Assembly: GCF_003173615.1 (NCBI RefSeq)
Contig: NZ_QGNA01000001.1
Location: forward strand, 1 to 64,000
DNA length: 64,000 nt
Direction: 5' to 3'
Origin: Falsiroseomonas bella
Lineage (GTDB): Bacteria; Pseudomonadota; Alphaproteobacteria; Acetobacterales; Acetobacteraceae
Made by a program: the position numbers and the translations under genes. Under the pieces are notes generated by a model that did not search any database, was not told the origin of the DNA, and was given only the letters and a program-made list of their open reading frames with translations. Below are positions 50,666-58,623 of this stretch, piece after piece (position 1 is the stretch's first letter; each line of letters starts with the position of its first letter).

Positions 50666-51760
50666 TCACGCAAGCGCCGGGCGCCGCGCCAGCCGCTCGC
50701 GCATGGCGGACCAGGCCGCCACGAAGCGGTCCGCCGCATCCTCCGGCGCGTTCCAGGGCAGCGAGACGCGGATGGCGCAGGCCGCATCCTCGCCGAGGCC
50801 CATCGCGGCCAGCACATGGCTGCGCCCGACCTTGCCCGAGGAACAGGCCGCCCCGGCCGAGACGCGCACCCCCGCCAGGTCCAGCGCGATCACCTGCGTC
50901 TCGGCCGGCACGCCGGGCAGCACCAGGCTTGTGGTGTTCGGCAGCCGCGGCGCGCCGGCGCCGGCCACGATCGCGCCCTGCGCCGCGCAGGCGGCCTCGA
51001 TGGCATCGCGCAGCGCCGCGAGACGGGCCGCCGCCTCGGGCCGGGCAGCCTCGGCCGCGGCGGCCATGCCGGCGATGGCGGGCAGCGGCTCCGTGCCGCC
51101 GCGCCGGCCGCGTTCCTGGCCGCCGCCCGTGACCAGGGGGGAGAGGGACAGGCCGGGGCGGAGCAGCAGAGCCCCCGCCCCCTTCGGCCCGCCCAGCTTG
51201 TGGCCCGACAGCGCCAGCGAATCCGCCTGGTCCGACGCCACCGGCACCCGACCGGCCGCCTGCACCGCATCCACATGCAGCAGCGCCCCGGCCTTGCGGC
51301 AGAGCGCGGCGGCCTCGGCCAGCGGGTGCAGCACGCCGGTCTCGTTGTTGGCCGCCATCAGGCAGACCAGCGCCGGCGGCCCCGCCAGCGCCCGCTCCAG
51401 CGCGCCAAGGTCGAGCGTGCCGTCGGAATGCACGGGCAGAACCTCGGCGCCCGGCGCGGCGGCCAGCACGGCCGGGTGCTCCGTGGCCCCGACCAGCACC
51501 CGCCGGCCGGCGGCGAGGCCCCGCACGGCCAGCGCATTCGCCTCCGTCCCGCCCGCGGTCAGGACCAGGTCGGCCGGGCTGCCGCCGAAGGTTGCGGCGA
51601 TCCGCTCGCGCGTCCCCTCCAGCACTCGCCGCGCCGCCCGGCCCGCGGCATGCACCGAGGACGGGTTGCCTGGCATGTCCAGCGCCGCCAGCACGGCCGC
51701 CCGCGCCTCCGGCCGCAGCGGCTCGGTCGCATTGGCGTCCAGGTAGAGCTCGGGCTGCAT
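50666..51760 (-). CDS. Cysteine desulfurase, NifS/IscS-like
   Basis: The 364-residue PLP enzyme has an N-terminal YLDANATEPLRPEARAAVL, His in GATEHPAVL, PLP Lys in LSGHKLGGPKGAG and the active Cys in SAGAACSSGKVGRSHVLAAMG. It is shorter and less canonical than the second copy at 48776. Having two such genes in a row behind an iscR is common in alphaproteobacteria. It is 18 bp downstream of iscR and upstream of ccdAB. Confidence 0.92.
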   Translation of the reverse strand: MQPELYLDANATEPLRPEARAAVLAALDMPGNPSSVHAAGRAARRVLEGTRERIAATFGGSPADLVLTAGGTEANALAVRGLAAGRRVLVGATEHPAVLAAAPGAEVLPVHSDGTLDLGALERALAGPPALVCLMAANNETGVLHPLAEAAALCRKAGALLHVDAVQAAGRVPVASDQADSLALSGHKLGGPKGAGALLLRPGLSLSPLVTGGGQERGRRGGTEPLPAIAGMAAAAEAARPEAAARLAALRDAIEAACAAQGAIVAGAGAPRLPNTTSLVLPGVPAETQVIALDLAGVRVSAGAACSSGKVGRSHVLAAMGLGEDAACAIRVSLPWNAPEDAADRFVAAWSAMRERLARRPALA

Positions 51761-51778
51761 GATCCTGGCCCGCGCGGC

Positions 51779-52270
51779 TCAGGCCGGGCGGGCATCCTCC
51801 CCGGCCGGGCGCGGCGGTGCGGCGCGGCCGCAGACCTCCGCGCGGATCACGTCGGCGAGGCTCACACCTTCCAGGAACATGCGGATCTGCTCGCCGAGCT
51901 CCGCCCACAGGTCATGGGTGAGGCAGCGCTGACCGGCCAGGCAGCCCGGCCCGCCTTCCTCGCAGCGCGTCGCCTGGATCGGCTCGTCCACCGCATTCAC
52001 GATCGCGGAGATGGAGATCTCGGCCGCGGGGCGCGCCAGGCGGTAGCCGCCCCCCGGTCCGCGGGCGGAGGCGACGAGCCCGGCGCGGCGCAGGGGCCCG
52101 AAGAGTTGTTCGAGATAGGCGAGGGAGAGGTGCTGGGCCTGGGCGATCTCGGCCAGGCTCACCTGCCCGCTGCCCGCGACGCCAGCCCCCGGCCGCGCCG
52201 GCCCGTGCTGGCGGGCGGCGAGCTCGACCATGGCCATGACGGCATAGCGGCCGCGGGTGGACAGCCTCAT
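51779..52270 (-). CDS. iscR: Rrf2-family Fe-S-sensing regulator IscR
   Basis: The 163-residue winged-helix repressor starts MRLSTRGRYAVMAMVELAAR. It has the recognition helix in LAEIAQAQHLSLAYLEQLFGPLRRAG, the wing RGPGGGYRLARP and three Cys in RCEEGGPGCLAGQRC (C-x6-C-x5-C), similar to the 2Fe-2S ligands of IscR. It senses the Fe-S status and should control the downstream desulfurase genes. The frame extends 9 codons upstream, but the MRLSTRGRY start is standard. A dyad lies 20-50 bp before the ATG. Confidence 0.92.
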   Translation of the reverse strand: MRLSTRGRYAVMAMVELAARQHGPARPGAGVAGSGQVSLAEIAQAQHLSLAYLEQLFGPLRRAGLVASARGPGGGYRLARPAAEISISAIVNAVDEPIQATRCEEGGPGCLAGQRCLTHDLWAELGEQIRMFLEGVSLADVIRAEVCGRAAPPRPAGEDARPA

Positions 52271-52289
52271 GGACGCGATTCCTGGGGGT

Positions 52290-52320
52290 ACGGACACGAT
52301 CCGGCAAGGATTGTGTCGGT
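52290..52320. promoter_or_regulatory. Imperfect dyad upstream of iscR, candidate operator
   Basis: ACGGACACGATCC and GGATTGTGTCGGT are inverted copies (11 of 13 positions) around GGCAA. The dyad lies between the iscR ATG and an AT-richer CCATATTACC that could contain the -10. It could be the autoregulatory IscR site or an mRNA hairpin. It does not match the E. coli IscR consensus well. Confidence 0.4.
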
Positions 52321-52712
52321 AATATGGACGACGTCTCGCCGGCCCAGAGCAAGGAACATGGGCACCATGCCGTGAATCCGATATGAAACCCGCGTTCGAC
52401 TCACTATATTGCTTGCACCCTGGGGCTCGGGAGCCCGCCCCGGGAACGTTCGGGCGCGGGCCACCTCGCTCCCACCAGAGCCAAGATCGGAGCCTGATGA
52501 GCGCGAAAGCGTGTCAGCGCCGCGAAGCTATTGTTTCCGACCCCACGCGTCAACAATTGCGCGGGATCGGGGCAGAGTGGGGATGGCCGATGGTGGAGCG
52601 TGGCACGGTCCTTCCGCGCCGGATGCGCCGCGGCGGCGGCCCCTGTGGTTCCCCAATTGGCCCGGCGCGTGCCCCGCGCCGTGACCGCAACCGAGACTGG
52701 ACCTGACGCGCG
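52321..52712. other. Intergenic region between divergent iscR and hydrolase genes
   Basis: About 390 bp contain no convincing gene; short open frames lack family resemblance or ribosome sites. The region holds the divergent promoters. TTCGACTCACTATATTGC near 52396 is an AT-richer candidate, and GGGCTCGGGAGCCC near 52424 can fold as a small hairpin. Confidence 0.45.
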
Positions 52713-53381
52713 ATGCCCGAAGTGATGTTCGCCGGCCCCGATGGTCGGCTCGAAGGCCGCTACCACCACGCGAAGCAGGCCAACGCCCCGGTCGCCCTGG
52801 TGCTGCATCCGCACCCCCTGCATGGCGGCACCATGAACAACCGCATCGTCCACGCGCTGTATCAGCGCTTCCAGGCGATGGGCTTTTCGACGCTGCGCTT
52901 CAACTTCCGCGGCGTCGGTCGCAGCCAGGGCCGCTACGACGGCGGCATCGGCGAGATCTCGGACGCCGCGGCGGCGCTCGACTTTTTGCAGGCGGTGAAC
53001 CCCAACGCCTCCTCCCTCTGGGTCGCGGGCTATTCCTTCGGCTCCTATGTGGGCATGCAGCTGCTGATGCGGCGGCCGGAGATGTCGGGCTTCATCTCCA
53101 TCAGCCCGCCGGCCAGCCACTACGATTTCGGCTTCCTCGCCCCCTGCCCCTGCAACGGCCTGATGCTGCACGGCGCCGATGACGAGCTGGTGCCGGAGAG
53201 CAGCGTGCGGAAGCTGGTGGAGAAGCTGAACACCCAGAAGGGCATCAGCATCGACTACCGGGTGATGCCCGCCGCCGGCCACATCTTCACCCCGCCCCAG
53301 GCGGACCAGGTGGCGGATGCGGCGGAGGACCACATCAACGTGACGCTGAACCGCAAGCGCATCTCGCTGGCGGCGGATTGA
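52713..53381 (+). CDS. Alpha/beta hydrolase, COG2945-like
   Basis: The 222-residue protein has the pattern of COG2945 hydrolases: ALVLHPHPLHGGTMNNRIVH, FSTLRFNFRGVGRSQG, nucleophile Ser in GYSFGSYVGM (about 109), Asp in HGADDELVPE and His in PAAGHIF. There is no signal peptide. The substrate is unknown. It is divergent from iscR, an arrangement seen in several alphaproteobacteria. Its stop lies in a 20-bp tandem duplication. Confidence 0.88.
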   Translation: MPEVMFAGPDGRLEGRYHHAKQANAPVALVLHPHPLHGGTMNNRIVHALYQRFQAMGFSTLRFNFRGVGRSQGRYDGGIGEISDAAAALDFLQAVNPNASSLWVAGYSFGSYVGMQLLMRRPEMSGFISISPPASHYDFGFLAPCPCNGLMLHGADDELVPESSVRKLVEKLNTQKGISIDYRVMPAAGHIFTPPQADQVADAAEDHINVTLNRKRISLAAD

Positions 53382-53406
53382 ACATGCTGGCGGCGGATTG
53401 AACATG
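53367..53406. repeat. 20-bp tandem duplication over the hydrolase stop
   Basis: CTGGCGGCGGATTGAACATG occurs twice head to tail (53367-53386 and 53387-53406). The first copy has the stop TGA of the hydrolase. The second is untranslated in that frame and leads to a 24-codon frame that I do not call. Confidence 0.85.
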
Positions 53407-53497
53407 CACGGCAACGCCTACTGGCCGAAGCCGATCGACATGCCGCGGCGGCCGGGCGACCCGACCGACCCGCGCTGAACCGCGCCCGCGCGCCCCG

Positions 53498-54244
53498 CTA
53501 GCTGAGCAGCGGGGCGTGCGGCACGTGCGTCAGGATCCTCGTCAGCAGCCAGTCGGCGTGCTCGCATTCCCGCCCGTCCGGTGAGCGTGCACGCCGGGCC
53601 TGCACATGGTGCAGCAGCACGTCCGAGAGGCGATCCAGCGGGCCCTCCAGGAAGTAGTAGACGTCGTCCATCGAGAGGTAGCCGCGCCGCACCAGCAGCG
53701 CGAGGTTTTCGAGGGTGATCAGCGCGTCGATCACCTCGTTGTAGAGCTCCCGATCGGGGGCATCGGCAGAACTCTCCCATTGCAGCATGCGCTGGTGGAT
53801 GAACTGGCCCAGCGTCGTGCCGGCGCGCTGGGCGTCCGGCAGGGCGCGCCAGGAGCGCTCCAGCGTCTGCGCAAGCTTCACCGCCGTGATGATGCTGGGC
53901 CGCTCGGAGGTGAAGAACTGCATGTAGGCCTGGGCCTGCTCCGCCTTCGCGGCGTTCTCCGTGGCGCGGGCCGAGATCGCGGTCTGCCGCGCGGCATGGC
54001 CGGCCTGCTCGCGGGAATGCTCCGCCTGGCGCTTCGCGAAGATCAGGGCCAGCAGGGCGATCGCGGACAGCGCGGCGCCGGTGATGAAGTAGGCGAGCTC
54101 GGCCCAGGTGCGCACCGGGTCCGTGGCGGCCACGCCGTTGCGGAAGGCGGCGGAGAAGCCGGCCTCCGGGACGACAGCCGAGAGCAGGAGCATGCCGGCG
54201 ACCGCCAGCAGCGCGCAGATCAGCAGCACGAAGGCGGCGCCCAT
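53498..54244 (-). CDS. Membrane protein of unknown function
   Basis: The 248-residue protein has two transmembrane helices (AAFVLLICALLAVAGMLLLS, about 4-24, and ITGAALSAIALLALIF, about 53-68). A helical cytosolic region with coiled-coil character (KRQAEHSREQAGHAARQTAI, SARATENAAKAEQAQ) follows. A C-terminal domain contains ERPSIITAVKLAQTLERSW and EVIDALITLENLALLVRRGY. It resembles DUF4760-like proteins; the function is unknown. GAGGAG abuts the ATG at 54250 and lies at proper spacing before the ATG at 54244, so the latter is taken. It follows anmK after 11 bp. Confidence 0.65.
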   Translation of the reverse strand: MGAAFVLLICALLAVAGMLLLSAVVPEAGFSAAFRNGVAATDPVRTWAELAYFITGAALSAIALLALIFAKRQAEHSREQAGHAARQTAISARATENAAKAEQAQAYMQFFTSERPSIITAVKLAQTLERSWRALPDAQRAGTTLGQFIHQRMLQWESSADAPDRELYNEVIDALITLENLALLVRRGYLSMDDVYYFLEGPLDRLSDVLLHHVQARRARSPDGRECEHADWLLTRILTHVPHAPLLS

Positions 54245-54255
54245 CGCCATCTCCT

Positions 54256-55365
54256 CTACAGCAGCGGCCCGGTGATGCGGCCGCCGCGCAGCGGCTCCGG
54301 CGCGCCGGTGGTGCCGGGGAAGGTCAGCGGCAGGCCGCGCCAGACGCGGGCGGCCAGCACGCCGAAGGCCTGCGCCTCCAGCGCGTCGCCGTTCCAGCCC
54401 GCGACCTCGACGGGCCGCACGGGCTCGGTCAGCGCCGCGGCCAGCGCGCGCATCACCGCCGGATTGCGCCGCCCGCCGCCGGCGACCAGCCACTGCACGG
54501 GCGGCGCCGGGAAGTGCCGCGAGGCGGCGGCGACGCAGACGGCGCAGAAGGCCACCAGCGTCGCCGCGCCGTCCCAGGGCGAGAGCGCGGCCGCGCCAGC
54601 CTCCTTCAGGGCGCGGTCGAAGTCCAGGCGGTCGAGCGATTTCGGCGGCGGCGCCGCCAGGTAGGGATGGCCGATCAGCCGCGCCAGCACGCCCCCGTCC
54701 GGCTGCCCGGCCAGCGCCAGCCGGCCGTCCCGGTCATAGGGCTCGCCGGTGGCGCGGCGCGCCCAGTCGTCCAGCGGGCCGTTGGCGGGGCCGGTGTCGA
54801 AGGCGATCAGCTCCCCATCGGCGCCGATCCAGGTGACGTTGCCGACGCCGCCGAGGTTGAGCACCGCCAGCGGCTTCGGCAGGTCGCGCGCCATCACGGC
54901 ATGGACGATCGGCACCAGCGGCGCCCCCTGCCCGCCGGCCGCGACATCGGCCGAGCGGAAGTCGTGCGCGACGGAAAGCCCCGTCTCCCGCGCCAGGCGC
55001 GCCGCGTCGCCCACCTGGCAGGTGAAGGGCCTGTGGTTCGATCCGGGCCTGCGGGGACGGTGCAGGATGGTCTGGCCGTGGAAGCCGATGAGGTCGGCCT
55101 GCCAGCCGATCGCCTTCACCGCCTCCACATGCCGCGCCGTCAGCCGCGCCACGCAATCGGCCAGCAGCGGATCGTCCGGCGGCAGGTCCGCCCCCTGCTC
55201 CTGCGCCAGGTCCAGCAGGCGGCGCAGGTCGCGCCGCAGTGCGGGGTCGTAGGGCAGGGTCAGGGTCGGGCCGAAGCGCGCGATCGCCTCGCCATCCGTC
55301 TCCACCCACGCCGCGTCCACCCCGTCCAGCGAGGTGCCGCTCATCAGACCGATGGTTCTCAGCAT
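54256..55365 (-). CDS. anmK: Anhydro-N-acetylmuramic acid kinase
   Basis: This 369-residue kinase of peptidoglycan recycling converts 1,6-anhydro-MurNAc to MurNAc-6-phosphate. Its N-terminal [17 protein letters not shown] (ATP phosphate loop) is diagnostic. Further motifs are [32 protein letters not shown] with the catalytic Asp, [11 protein letters not shown] and [25 protein letters not shown] is near the C-terminus. It is divergent from tyrS with 47 bp between starts. Confidence 0.95.
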   Translation of the reverse strand: MLRTIGLMSGTSLDGVDAAWVETDGEAIARFGPTLTLPYDPALRRDLRRLLDLAQEQGADLPPDDPLLADCVARLTARHVEAVKAIGWQADLIGFHGQTILHRPRRPGSNHRPFTCQVGDAARLARETGLSVAHDFRSADVAAGGQGAPLVPIVHAVMARDLPKPLAVLNLGGVGNVTWIGADGELIAFDTGPANGPLDDWARRATGEPYDRDGRLALAGQPDGGVLARLIGHPYLAAPPPKSLDRLDFDRALKEAGAAALSPWDGAATLVAFCAVCVAAASRHFPAPPVQWLVAGGGRRNPAVMRALAAALTEPVRPVEVAGWNGDALEAQAFGVLAARVWRGLPLTFPGTTGAPEPLRGGRITGPLL

Positions 55366-55412
55366 TTCCGCCAGTGTGCTACCACCCCCGGCCTTCGCAA
55401 AGCACCGCACCG

Positions 55413-56642
55413 ATGAGCACGACAGACTTCCTGCACGAGGCCAAGAGCCGCGGCTTCATCCACCAGTCCACCGACGAGGCGGCGCTGACCGCGCGGCTGA
55501 AGCAGGGCCCGCTGCCCGGCTATATCGGCTTCGACGCGACCGCCGACAGCCTGCATGTCGGGTCGCTCGTGCAGATCATGCTGCTGCGCCTGCTGCAGCG
55601 CACCGGCAACAAGCCCGTCGTGCTGATGGGCGGCGGCACGACGAAGGTCGGCGATCCCTCCTTCCGCGACGAGGCGCGGCCGCTGCTCGACGAGGCGCGG
55701 ATCGAGGCCAACAAGGCCGGCATCCGCAAGGTGTTCGATTCTTTTCTTCAGTTCGGCGACGGTCCTACCGACGCGGTCATGCTCGACAATGCCGAGTGGC
55801 TCGACGCTCTGCTCTACATCCCCTTCCTGCGCGACATCGGGAAGCATTTCAGCGTCAACCGCATGCTGACGATGGAGAGCGTGAAGCAGCGCCTCGACCG
55901 CGAGCAGAACCTGTCGTTCCTCGAGTTCAACTACATGCTGCTGCAGGCCTACGACTTCCTGGAGTTGTCGCGGCGGCACGGGGTTGCGCTGCAGATGGGC
56001 GGCTCCGACCAGTGGGGCAACATCGTCATGGGCGCCGACCTGATCCGCCGCGTGACGGGGGCGGAGGCGCATGTCGTCACCACGCCGCTGATCACCACGG
56101 CCTCGGGCGCGAAGATGGGCAAGACGGCGCAGGGCGCGGTGTGGCTCGATGCCGCGAAGGTCGCGCCCTATGACTACTGGCAGTTCTGGCGCAACGCCGA
56201 GGACGCCGATGTCGGCCGCTTCCTCGCGCTGTTCACGGACCTGCCGATGGCGGAGGTCGCGCGGCTGGCCGCGCTCAGCGGCGCCGAGGTGAACGACGCG
56301 AAGAAGGTGCTGGCGACCGAGGCCACCGCGCTGCTGCATGGCCGCGACGCGGCGGTCGCCGCCGCCGAGACCGCGCGCCGCACCTTCGAGGAAGGCGTGA
56401 CGGCGGAGACGCTGCCGACGCATCTGGCGGCGCTGCCGGCTGGCGTGGTGGACCTGCTCGCCGCCGCGAAGCTGGTCGCGAGCAAGGGCGAGGCGCGGCG
56501 GCTGATCGCGCAGAATGGCGTGCGGCTGAACGACGTTGCGGTCACCGATCCTGCCGCGCAGGTCACGCCGGGCGACCTGCGCGACGGCGCAGCGAAGTTG
56601 TCGCTCGGGAAGAAGAAGCATCTGCTGGTGCGCGCGGGGTGA
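55413..56642 (+). CDS. tyrS: Tyrosyl-tRNA synthetase
   Basis: This 409-residue class I synthetase has the HIGH-equivalent SLHVGSLVQ (about 46-54), [27 protein letters not shown] and the KMSKS-equivalent GAKMGKT (about 231). A C-terminal S4 RNA-binding domain follows ([20 protein letters not shown]). It charges tRNA-Tyr. The ATG at 55413 is the normal family start ([15 protein letters not shown]). It is head-to-head with anmK, the usual neighbour in alphaproteobacteria. Confidence 0.97.
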   Translation: MSTTDFLHEAKSRGFIHQSTDEAALTARLKQGPLPGYIGFDATADSLHVGSLVQIMLLRLLQRTGNKPVVLMGGGTTKVGDPSFRDEARPLLDEARIEANKAGIRKVFDSFLQFGDGPTDAVMLDNAEWLDALLYIPFLRDIGKHFSVNRMLTMESVKQRLDREQNLSFLEFNYMLLQAYDFLELSRRHGVALQMGGSDQWGNIVMGADLIRRVTGAEAHVVTTPLITTASGAKMGKTAQGAVWLDAAKVAPYDYWQFWRNAEDADVGRFLALFTDLPMAEVARLAALSGAEVNDAKKVLATEATALLHGRDAAVAAAETARRTFEEGVTAETLPTHLAALPAGVVDLLAAAKLVASKGEARRLIAQNGVRLNDVAVTDPAAQVTPGDLRDGAAKLSLGKKKHLLVRAG

Positions 56643-56662
56643 GGCCACCCGAGGGGTCGCTC

Positions 56663-57136
56663 ATGGCGCGTCTGCTGGACGCGCCGATGCGCCCCGGCAG
56701 CCTCGTTTGGATCGGGCTGCGGCCGGAGCGGCGCGCACCAATGATCGCCGTGGAGCAGGCGCTGCTGGAGCCAGGGCGCGGGGTGATCGGCGACCGCTGG
56801 CGCGGCAGCGCGACCGGCGCCCGCCAGGTCACGCTGATCGCCGCCGAGCACCTCGCCGCCATCGCCGGCTTCCTCGGGCGGGACGCGGTCGCGCCCGAGG
56901 CGCTGCGGCGCAACCTCGTCATCCAGGGCGTGAACCTGCTGGCTCTGAAGGGCCGCCGCTTCCGCATCGGCGCGGCGCTGCTGGAACACAGCGGCGAATG
57001 CCACCCCTGCTCCCGCATGGAGGAAGAATTCGGCCCCGGCGGCTACAACGCCGTCCGCGGCCATGGCGGGATCACCGCGCGCGTGATCGAGGGCGGTGCG
57101 ATCCGCCTCGGGGACGCGTTGACGCGGGAGGGCTGA
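56663..57136 (+). CDS. MOSC-domain protein
   Basis: The 157-residue MOSC fold occurs in molybdenum-cofactor sulfurases and in the YiiM/YuaD group. RPERRAPMIAVEQALLEPGRGVIGDRW is the N-terminal part. The conserved Cys lies in HSGECHPCSRMEEEFGPGGYNAVRGHGGITARV (about 115-140). It may transfer sulfur or handle N-hydroxylated compounds; this is inference. GAGGGG lies 8 nt before the chosen ATG; a GTG overlapping the tyrS stop at 56639 is an alternative. Confidence 0.88.
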   Translation: MARLLDAPMRPGSLVWIGLRPERRAPMIAVEQALLEPGRGVIGDRWRGSATGARQVTLIAAEHLAAIAGFLGRDAVAPEALRRNLVIQGVNLLALKGRRFRIGAALLEHSGECHPCSRMEEEFGPGGYNAVRGHGGITARVIEGGAIRLGDALTREG

Positions 57137-57140
57137 GCCG

Positions 57141-57971
57141 ATGCGTCGTCCAGGCCGCAAGGCGGCATTCTGGCTCGCGACGGCGCTTCTCGGCGCGGCG
57201 GCGATGACCGTGCTCGGCCTGCGATACGAGCAACTGGGCGACCTGGCGCGGGGGCTCCTTGGCGCCGGCGGTGTGACGGCGATCGGCTTCGGCCTGTTCT
57301 TCGGCCTGTCGGGCGTGCTGGCCGCCCTCGGCGAGGCGCGGCTGCGCGGCGGTATCGGCCGGCTGGCGCGCTGGGAAGTTTCGGCGCGCGAGTGGGAGGC
57401 GTTCCGGCTGTTCGACGCCCGCCGCGGCAGGGCGGATCCGGCGCTGACCAACGAGTTCACGCCGCGCCGCAGCGGGCAGGGCGTCGAGGTGGTGTTCGGC
57501 CGGCGCCAGGTGATCGTGGACGGATCCTATCACCGCCTGAGCCGATGGGCGCTGCCGGCACTCGGCTCGGTCGCCTGGCTGCAGCCGGAAGGCGCGCCCG
57601 AATGCCTGGAGTTCGAGATGGTCCACCCGCGCAGCCGCTACGGCGGCACGATCAGCTTCCGTCTGCGCGTGCCCGTCGCACGCGCGGCGCGGGACGAGGG
57701 GATCCGGGTCTTCCACCATTTCCATTCACGCATCCCCAGGCCGCGCGAGGGCCTTGCCTTCCGCCGGCCCTGGCTGGTGATCGGCTGGGGCCTCGGCATC
57801 ATGGGCGCGGCCCTGATCCTGGCAGGCATCGGCTGGCTGATGCGCCTCGCCGGCGACACGGGGGAGACGCCGGCGGTGCTGATGCTGCTCGGCATCATCG
57901 CGGCGATCGGCGCGGCGGTCTTCACCGCGATCATCGCGATCGTGGCGCTGCCCGGCCGCCGCGCACGCTGA
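57141..57971 (+). CDS. Inner-membrane protein of unknown function
   Basis: The 276-residue protein has two transmembrane helices near the N-terminus (about 8-26, 38-62) and two near the C-terminus (about 210-233, 243-268). A soluble beta-rich domain of about 130 residues lies between them. The layout resembles DUF3592-type proteins (Arg/Trp-rich LARWEVSAREWEAFRL at the membrane, then VEVVFGRRQVIVDG). The function is unknown. It follows the MOSC gene after 4 bp and probably shares its transcript. Confidence 0.65.
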   Translation: MRRPGRKAAFWLATALLGAAAMTVLGLRYEQLGDLARGLLGAGGVTAIGFGLFFGLSGVLAALGEARLRGGIGRLARWEVSAREWEAFRLFDARRGRADPALTNEFTPRRSGQGVEVVFGRRQVIVDGSYHRLSRWALPALGSVAWLQPEGAPECLEFEMVHPRSRYGGTISFRLRVPVARAARDEGIRVFHHFHSRIPRPREGLAFRRPWLVIGWGLGIMGAALILAGIGWLMRLAGDTGETPAVLMLLGIIAAIGAAVFTAIIAIVALPGRRAR

Positions 57972-58011
57972 GGACCTGCCCTCCCTCCGCGCGTGAGGAA
58001 GGGCGTTGCGG

Positions 58012-58602
58012 TCAGAGCCCCTTCGCGGCTTCCATCACCTGCGCCGCGTGTTCCTCCGGCTTCACCTTGCGCCAGACCTTCCGCACCTTGCCCGCGCCAT
58101 CGATCAGAAAACTGGAGCGCTCCATGCCCATGTAGGTCTTGCCGTACATGGACTTTTCCACCCACGTGCCATAGGCCTCGGCAACCTTGTGGTCCTCGTC
58201 GGAGGCGAGCGGGAAGGTCAGCTTGTACTTCTCGGCGAACTTCTCGATCGGCTTCATGGGATCGGGCGAGACGCCGATGATCTCGAGGCCAAGCTTGCCG
58301 AGCTGCGGCAGCGCCTCCTGCACGCCGCAGGCCTGCTTGGTGCAGCCGGGCGTGTCGGCCTTCGGGTAGAAATACAGCAGATAGGCTTTGCCCTTCAGCG
58401 AGGCGCTGCTGACAGTGCGCCCGCCGCTCGCCGGCATCGAGAAGGCGGGCGCCGCCGCGCCCTCCGCGGGGCCGGCAGCCGCCGGGGCCGCCTTCGCCGC
58501 GGGCTTCGGCGCGGCAGGCTTCTTCGCCGCGCTGGTCTTTGCGGCCGTGCTCTTCGCGGCCGTGGTCTTCGCCGGCGCCGCCGGCTTCTTCGCTGCAGGC
58601 AT
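58012..58602 (-). CDS. bcp: Bcp-type peroxiredoxin with histone-like N-terminal tail
   Basis: The 196-residue thiol peroxidase reduces hydroperoxides. The PrxQ/Bcp domain (about 45-196) has the peroxidatic Cys in KADTPGCTKQACGVQ and the resolving Cys five residues later. It also has YLLYFYPKADTPG and YGKTYMGMERSSFLID. The first 45 residues are Lys/Ala/Pro repeats (AAKKPAAPAKTTAAKSTAAK), as in histone H1-like proteins, and are absent from most Bcp. The ATG at 58602 is chosen; a TTG two codons earlier is possible. Confidence 0.9.
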   Translation of the reverse strand: MPAAKKPAAPAKTTAAKSTAAKTSAAKKPAAPKPAAKAAPAAAGPAEGAAAPAFSMPASGGRTVSSASLKGKAYLLYFYPKADTPGCTKQACGVQEALPQLGKLGLEIIGVSPDPMKPIEKFAEKYKLTFPLASDEDHKVAEAYGTWVEKSMYGKTYMGMERSSFLIDGAGKVRKVWRKVKPEEHAAQVMEAAKGL

Positions 58603-58623
58603 GACCAAAAGAATCCCCCTCCG

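Noticed and set aside
53404-53478. A 24-codon frame after the hydrolase (MHGNAYWPKPIDMPRR...)
   Set aside because: It starts in the tandem duplication, lacks a ribosome site and matches no known small protein; too short to support.
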